DNA from: JBCBKZ01 sp039026975
GTDB taxonomy: Bacteria; Bacteroidota; Bacteroidia; J057
Direction of reading: 5' to 3'
NCBI GenBank assembly: GCA_039026975.1
Contig: JBCCLI010000241.1
Coordinates: 1 to 9,726 of the forward strand
DNA: 9,726 nucleotides
The translations under genes and the position numbers were made by a program. This document shows, piece by piece, positions 6,213 to 9,726 of this stretch. The first letter of the stretch is position 1, and every line of letters starts with the position of its first letter. The notes below the pieces were generated by a model. It was given only the letters and a program-made list of their open reading frames with translations, did not search any database and had not been told where the DNA came from.

Positions 6213-8189
6213 CTAATTATAGTAAATGACAGGAGTTATATAAATGATCAGAGAGCTGTCTACTTTGCTTTTTTCTCTACTACTAAAAAGCCATTTCAGG
6301 ATAGGGATGCGACTCAAAAAAGGTACCCCTGAACCACTCTCGCTTACCTCTTCATTAGAAAGACCTCCTAAAATTACTGTTTCTTCATTTCTGACTCTTA
6401 TGGTAGAATCAAACTTCCTGGTAGAAATGGTGGGAGGTACATTAGAATCAAAGGTCCCAATGGGATTAGTAAAGTCAGGCGCTATATCTAGGGTCACCAT
6501 ATCATCATCAGAGATGTAGGGCTTAATAGTCAGGTTGATATTAGCCTCTATCTTCTCAAACCGCTGGGTAAACTGCTGAAAGCTATTAACAGCTCCATTA
6601 CTGGCCGTTTGCGTATCTAGTAGGTAATACTGAGTTTGTCCAATGGTAAGCGTAGCCTCTCTTCCATTCAACATAGATAGAACCGGCTTCATCTTGACTT
6701 TTAAATTCCCTTGAGATTCCTGGGCTCTCAACTGTATATAAAAGCTACTGCTTAACCTACCTAAGGTGCCCAGAAAAGGAATACCAGCATTATCAAAAAT
6801 ATCATTTACTTGAGGGCCTGTGAGGGTATAATCTATGCCAGGGAGTACCTGTTTAGTACTCACTAGAGAGTCTCCAGCCTGTCTAAGACCTGCCCGAATA
6901 CCTGTACTGATAAACTTAGACTTTTCAACCTCTACTACAATCATCTCTATTTTCACCATGGGAATAGGTCTATCGATTTCGTTAAGGAAATACTCTGTAT
7001 CTCTGACTTTCTCCGTAGGCCCCCTAAGGATAATCCTATTCAGTTCCGGATACTCAAGAATTTCTATGTCCTCTACTGACTTGGGAGGAATTAATTCTAT
7101 GGCTTGTGCTGAAGGTCTATACTTCAATTTTACGATGGCCGTAGATCTAAGCCCCTCCAATTCTTTGGAACCCACTAGAAATAGGCCTTCATCCTTTTTG
7201 TAGGTATATGGAGTACCCTGAAACACATATTTCAGCACATTTTCTAAACTCCCAGAGTCTAATTGGACAGTTACTGATCCTTCTAATTGTTCGAAAATGA
7301 AGTAATCTGATTGGGTTTCATCGAAGATGGTTTCCACTAGCTCTTCTAAATCCGCATCACGAGCGTCTATGCTGAGAAACTCATGGGTACCATCAGAGAA
7401 TACCTCTACTAGAAAGTCTGTTCTTCCTTTGGTCTGAGGAGGGTTGGCAGGTTTTCTTCCAGGATTATTATTCCGTCTTGCTTGTTGGCTAACTGGCTCA
7501 GCCGTGGCCTCTGCCAGTCCAGAATTACTTGTAGGAGACACCACAAAGTAACCCTTCCTACTTTTGCTGAGTCTATAGCCATTCCCTATAAAAAGCATCT
7601 CCAGTGATTTTTCTAAGGCTGTAGGTGGAGAATACCCACTTACCACTCCTTTTACCCCTGGTTTAGTCACTATCCGTTGCCCACTCAGCATGGAAATCTT
7701 TCGGATTACCTGCCCCAAGCTATCATTCTTTAAGTCATAGGCCAGTAACCCCGCGTCATACTGTATACTTAAGGATTTGGGTTTACTCGGTTCTTGGACA
7801 AAGGTTCCCAGCGGTTTAAAGCGGATGATATTTCCTGTTATATCCAGGGTGTAGCTATAGGTTTTACAAATAAATAGAAACACATACTTGACAGGGGCTC
7901 TATTCAGGTTAATGGTCATATCAAGATCAGGTGTATCAGCTATGTATACATTTACCTTATGCTCCAGTCCTATAGCTCTCACATATTCATGTAATGGGAC
8001 ATCCTTCAATTGAAGATGGGTTTCCTCAGCTAAGCCCGGGATAACATTAGCCAATGAATCTAGCGTCTTCTTGAGCCTACCTATTCTTTCTTCATTATTG
8101 ATTTGCCCATAGGAAAAGGGCTGGAGGAATAAAACAAAGATACATCCCCAAAAAGCTAGCAGTACCCATCTTTTCTTCCTTGCGTTCAT
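6213..8189 (-). CDS. Secretin (GspD/PilQ family) with three STN-like modules
   Basis: 658 residues. A signal peptide occupies about 1-28 (basic start, hydrophobic core, SYGQ). Three STN/N0-like modules follow at about 57-127 (LKDVPLHEYVRAIG), 147-217 (YDLKNDSLGQVIRKIS) and 270-341 (LSIDARDADLEELVETIF). A Q/N/P-rich linker at 218-257 separates the second and third. An N1/NolW-like module lies at about 350-407 (AIVKLKYRPSAQAIELI, LNRIILRGP). The secretin barrel is at about 410-656, with the signature RVRNEETVILGGL, then GVPFLSRIPILKWLF and the last strand SLIIYITPVI. Secretins form the outer-membrane channel of type II secretion, type IV pili and related systems. The protein ends right after the barrel, without an extra S-domain. 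Neighbouring GspL- and PilO-like genes favour T2SS or T4P over type III secretion. Family assignment is very secure; subtype is open. Confidence 0.95.
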   Translation of the reverse strand: MNARKKRWVLLAFWGCIFVLFLQPFSYGQINNEERIGRLKKTLDSLANVIPGLAEETHLQLKDVPLHEYVRAIGLEHKVNVYIADTPDLDMTINLNRAPVKYVFLFICKTYSYTLDITGNIIRFKPLGTFVQEPSKPKSLSIQYDAGLLAYDLKNDSLGQVIRKISMLSGQRIVTKPGVKGVVSGYSPPTALEKSLEMLFIGNGYRLSKSRKGYFVVSPTSNSGLAEATAEPVSQQARRNNNPGRKPANPPQTKGRTDFLVEVFSDGTHEFLSIDARDADLEELVETIFDETQSDYFIFEQLEGSVTVQLDSGSLENVLKYVFQGTPYTYKKDEGLFLVGSKELEGLRSTAIVKLKYRPSAQAIELIPPKSVEDIEILEYPELNRIILRGPTEKVRDTEYFLNEIDRPIPMVKIEMIVVEVEKSKFISTGIRAGLRQAGDSLVSTKQVLPGIDYTLTGPQVNDIFDNAGIPFLGTLGRLSSSFYIQLRAQESQGNLKVKMKPVLSMLNGREATLTIGQTQYYLLDTQTASNGAVNSFQQFTQRFEKIEANINLTIKPYISDDDMVTLDIAPDFTNPIGTFDSNVPPTISTRKFDSTIRVRNEETVILGGLSNEEVSESGSGVPFLSRIPILKWLFSSREKSKVDSSLIIYITPVIYYN

Positions 8190-8194
8190 ATCTA

Positions 8195-9031
8195 CTACCT
8201 ATTGGTGATGGGTTCATTCTTCTTTTTTTGGAAGAGTTTCTTTTTTTCTTTTCCGGCATCTTTATCCTTAGACCTTTTCTTTCCTTCAGCCTTACCAGAG
8301 GTGGATTTCTTTTTAGTCTGTTTTTCTTCCTTTTCTTTCAGGGGCTTTACCTTTTTACCATGCTCATATTTTACTTCCTTGACTTTTTCCCCTTTATCAT
8401 TGTACTGTATGGCAGTTCCGTGTTTCTTGCCTTCTAAATAAGGAGTGGTTTTTCTTTTCCTTCCTTTAGGGTCATACTGCTCTAGGGTTCCATGAACTTT
8501 TCCCGCTTTGTATGAAATCTTTTGTTCCAACTTTCCATTCTTCCGTCCCTTAACCCAAATTCCTTCCTTTTTATGCTTTCTCCAAACACCCTTCACCTTC
8601 ACTTCCTTGTTGGGAAAATATGTAGTAAAAGCCCCCTCCATAATCCCTGAGACAAGCATTCTATCTTCTTTGATGAAGCCGCTCCTATAGTAAAAGACTT
8701 CCTTACCCGTTTGCAGTCCATCTTCCCACATAGAAATGGATTGAAGAATTCCATTCTTATAGAATTGTCTTACCTCTCCATGTAGCTTTCCTTCCTGATA
8801 GAAACCTTCAAAAATCAGCACACCCTTTTTAGACCAAATAGATTCCTTCCCATGCTTAATGGATTGCTCAGACCAGTAATCATAATACACTTGGGACTTA
8901 CTTCTTAGCTCATCTGTTTTATAATGGAGCTCTAGTGTCCTAAGATCTTTTGAGCGCGGCTGAGCTTTTAGCTGGCCATGAAAGGTGAATTGATAGAGCA
9001 GGAATACCACATAAAAAAGAATTTTATGCAT
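8195..9031 (-). CDS. Secreted YwqK/MORN_2 repeat protein with lysine-rich tail
   Basis: 278 residues. A signal peptide occupies about 1-23 (aromatic-rich core, LKA before Q24). Residues 60-227 are seven tandem 24-residue repeats of the type HGxxxxYxxxGxxxxxxxYxxGKx, the MORN_2/YwqK pattern common in Bacteroidota secreted or envelope proteins and often auto-named 'YwqK family antitoxin', a label not supported here. Residues about 228-271 are extremely rich in Lys with Glu (for example KEKEEKQTKKK) and probably disordered. The tail could bind polyanions such as LPS, nucleic acid or peptidoglycan (inference). It is the first gene of the operon, 5 nt before the secretin, so it may be a pilotin-like helper, a periplasmic scaffold or a substrate. 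The family is clear; the role is unknown. Confidence 0.85.
   Translation of the reverse strand: MHKILFYVVFLLYQFTFHGQLKAQPRSKDLRTLELHYKTDELRSKSQVYYDYWSEQSIKHGKESIWSKKGVLIFEGFYQEGKLHGEVRQFYKNGILQSISMWEDGLQTGKEVFYYRSGFIKEDRMLVSGIMEGAFTTYFPNKEVKVKGVWRKHKKEGIWVKGRKNGKLEQKISYKAGKVHGTLEQYDPKGRKRKTTPYLEGKKHGTAIQYNDKGEKVKEVKYEHGKKVKPLKEKEEKQTKKKSTSGKAEGKKRSKDKDAGKEKKKLFQKKKNEPITNR
8351..8854 (-). repeat. Seven tandem 24-residue YwqK/MORN_2 repeats
   Basis: Codons 60-227 of the MORN_2 protein. Repeats start at H60, H84, T108, E132, E156, H180 and H204, each exactly 24 residues, with the G of the HG/EG/TG start and a mid-repeat G mostly kept. Repeat 4 (132-155) is the most divergent and lacks the mid-repeat glycine. 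Confidence 0.88.
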
Positions 9032-9141
9032 ACTAAGACTGCATTCGCAACCTGAATGTAGGATTAGGTTGAATATTCTGTATGGAAATCATAGCAAGGT
9101 AGGGAAGCTAATGGACTTAAATGAATCCCATTTCGCATAAT

Positions 9142-9149
9142 CAAATATA
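9142..9149 (-). promoter_or_regulatory. Candidate Bacteroidota -7 element for the secretin operon
   Basis: On the minus strand this reads TATATTTG, a full match to the TAnnTTTG consensus for the primary sigma factor of Bacteroidota. It lies about 110 bp upstream of the ATG at 9031. A -33 TTTG is not evident at the usual distance; that position holds the A-tract CCTAAAAAACAG instead. One full match of this short motif in AT-rich DNA can occur by chance. Confidence 0.45.
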
Positions 9150-9166
9150 CTTAAAATACTGTTTTT

Positions 9167-9182
9167 TAGGCAGTTATGCCTA
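9167..9182. repeat. Short hairpin upstream of the candidate promoter
   Basis: TAGGCA (9167-9172) pairs with TGCCTA (9177-9182) around GTTA. It lies 18-33 bp upstream of the -7 match on the minus strand, overlapping where a -33 box or an activator or repressor site would sit. A six-T tract precedes it on the plus strand, so it is not a terminator in either direction by the usual rule. Confidence 0.4.
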
Positions 9183-9513
9183 TTTAGTTAGGGAATGGTA
9201 AAAGAAGGAGGAGGTTCGTGTACAATTGTCGAGGTAAAGGGAGACCCTAAATCACATCAAATAATGTAAATTCTGGTTACACTTAATATATGTATAAATT
9301 TTAACCGGTATAATGTTACACTGTATCCAGGAATCACAAACTACTTTACCCACAGACGTCTCGCCTAAGAGGAGCTCAGGAAAATAACCTATGACATTTT
9401 CAAGTAGGGGTTTCTTCTAATGTATTGGTATTCAATGCTCCCTTTTCATAAGTTGTAGCATAAAAATCGGAACTTCCTGAATATTGAACCACCTAACTAC
9501 CTCACTATCAGTA

Positions 9514-9521
9514 TACTTTTG
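9514..9521 (+). promoter_or_regulatory. Possible -7 element for a plus-strand edge gene
   Basis: TACTTTTG matches TAnnTTTG on the plus strand, 142 bp before the ATG at 9664. No -33 TTTG is seen at the right spacing. Weak, and listed only because an open plus-strand frame begins downstream. Confidence 0.25.
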
Positions 9522-9663
9522 AGGATTTTTGCAACATTTTTCCTAAGTTTTTTCAGCCCAACCTAGCCTTGTAAAGATTTGCTTAAATGAGGGTGAAATT
9601 TGACAGGAGCTAAGTCGGTCATCAGGCAATCTTTTGTGTCAAAGTTAAGGGTCTTAGCCCTGT

Positions 9664-9726
9664 ATGAGTGTCAATACCAGTTTTACGGGTGATTATGACA
9701 CAAGAACTAGTGACAAGTTTGAGCAA
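9664..9726 (+). CDS. Possible N-terminus of an unknown protein (runs off right edge)
   Basis: An ATG at 9664 opens a frame of 21 whole codons to the window edge, beginning MSVNTSFTGDYDTR and ending KFEQ. An in-frame TAG at 9655-9657 sits just before it, so this is the first possible ATG. The composition (polar, acidic and basic residues mixed, no rare stretches) reads like a real soluble protein start with no signal peptide. A weak AAGGG (9647-9651) lies 12 nt upstream, partly inside a small hairpin (AGGG 9648-9651 with CCCT 9658-9661). The family cannot be named from 21 residues. It could be a transposase, a regulator or chance; the frame is short. Confidence 0.4.
   Translation, partial: MSVNTSFTGDYDTRTSDKFEQ

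Larger units (their letters stand above)
3752..9031 (-). other. Five-gene T2SS/T4P-like operon
   Basis: Five minus-strand genes lie head to tail with a 5-nt gap (8190-8194), a 1-nt gap (6212), an 11-nt overlap (4973-4983) and a 4-nt ATGA overlap (4432-4435). Such spacing implies one transcript and translational coupling. Order: YwqK/MORN_2 protein, secretin, GspL-like, PilO/GspM-like, Fn3-like lipoprotein. Confidence 0.85.
9032..9663. other. Intergenic region upstream of the secretin operon
   Basis: About 630 bp without a convincing gene on either strand; all frames are broken often. It holds the operon's candidate promoter (9142-9149), a short hairpin just upstream of it (9167-9182), a plus-strand TAnnTTTG match (9514-9521), and near the right end several copies of TGACA/TGTCA in both orientations (9600-9716). 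If the edge gene at 9664 is real, this is a divergent promoter region. Confidence 0.65.

Noticed and set aside
5919..7203. Plus-strand frames at 5919-6197, 6244-6519 and 6835-7203
   Set aside because: They lie opposite the GspL-like and secretin genes, whose families are clear; no independent support.
8180..8690. Plus-strand frames rich in Phe, Leu and Ser at 8180-8441 and 8508-8690
   Set aside because: They are the complement of the lysine-rich tail and MORN_2 repeats (AAG/AAA read as CTT/TTT), not membrane proteins.
8195..9031. Naming the MORN_2 protein an antitoxin
   Set aside because: It has a signal peptide and heads a secretin operon. No toxin partner is adjacent; the family label alone is not evidence.
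9167..9182. Hairpin with six T's as a terminator
   Set aside because: The T-tract is before the stem on the plus strand, so it would be an A-tract after the stem on the minus strand; neither works as an intrinsic terminator.
9195..9269. Plus-strand 24-residue frame starting MVKEGGGSC
   Set aside because: Very short, no promoter at the right place and no family; a chance frame is likely.
9622..9726. Minus-strand frame open from the right edge, 34 residues to a TGA
   Set aside because: Composition rich in T, L and I without any motif. It overlaps the more protein-like plus-strand start at 9664; both cannot easily be coding.

Overview
The window looks like a moderately AT-rich Bacteroidota chromosome, most likely Cytophagia-like. 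Three things point there: a leucine-rich-repeat protein joined to the Bacteroidota-type RHS entry domain (DUF6443), YwqK/MORN_2 repeats, and a TAnnTTTG promoter element. Every well-supported gene is on the minus strand, so the biological reading order runs from high to low coordinates. Species level cannot be read from the sequence.

Right part (9031 to 3752): a compact five-gene operon with junctions of +5, +1, -11 and -4 nt. In order it encodes (1) a secreted protein of seven exact 24-residue YwqK/MORN_2 repeats with a very lysine-rich tail, (2) a secretin of the GspD/PilQ family with three STN/N0-like modules, (3) a GspL-like protein that joins a PilM/GspL-type cytoplasmic domain to a PilN-type periplasmic domain, (4) a PilO/GspM-like protein, and (5) a lipoprotein with two Fn3/Ig-like beta domains in the place where PilP or GspC would be expected. 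Together these would form the outer-membrane pore and inner-membrane alignment complex of a type II secretion / type IV pilus-like machine. The ATPase, platform protein and pseudopilins are not in the window. A candidate Bacteroidota promoter lies about 110 bp before the first gene.

Left part (3279 to 1): a small secreted protein of unknown function is followed after 73 bp by a very large open reading frame that starts at 2765 and runs off the left edge. It has a signal peptide, two paralogous leucine-rich-repeat modules (12 repeats of 24 residues each, with matching N- and C-caps), and then DUF6443, the usual start of Bacteroidota RHS-repeat proteins. The rest of the RHS region and any C-terminal toxin or sorting domain lie outside the window.

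Non-coding stretches: 3280-3751 carries two clear hairpins and a possible structured or decayed segment. 9032-9663 carries the operon promoter and otherwise no gene. At the right edge a plausible N-terminus of a plus-strand gene begins at 9664, which would make 9032-9663 a divergent intergenic region. The best candidates for something new are the twin-module LRR-RHS protein and the MORN-led, rearranged secretin operon beside it.
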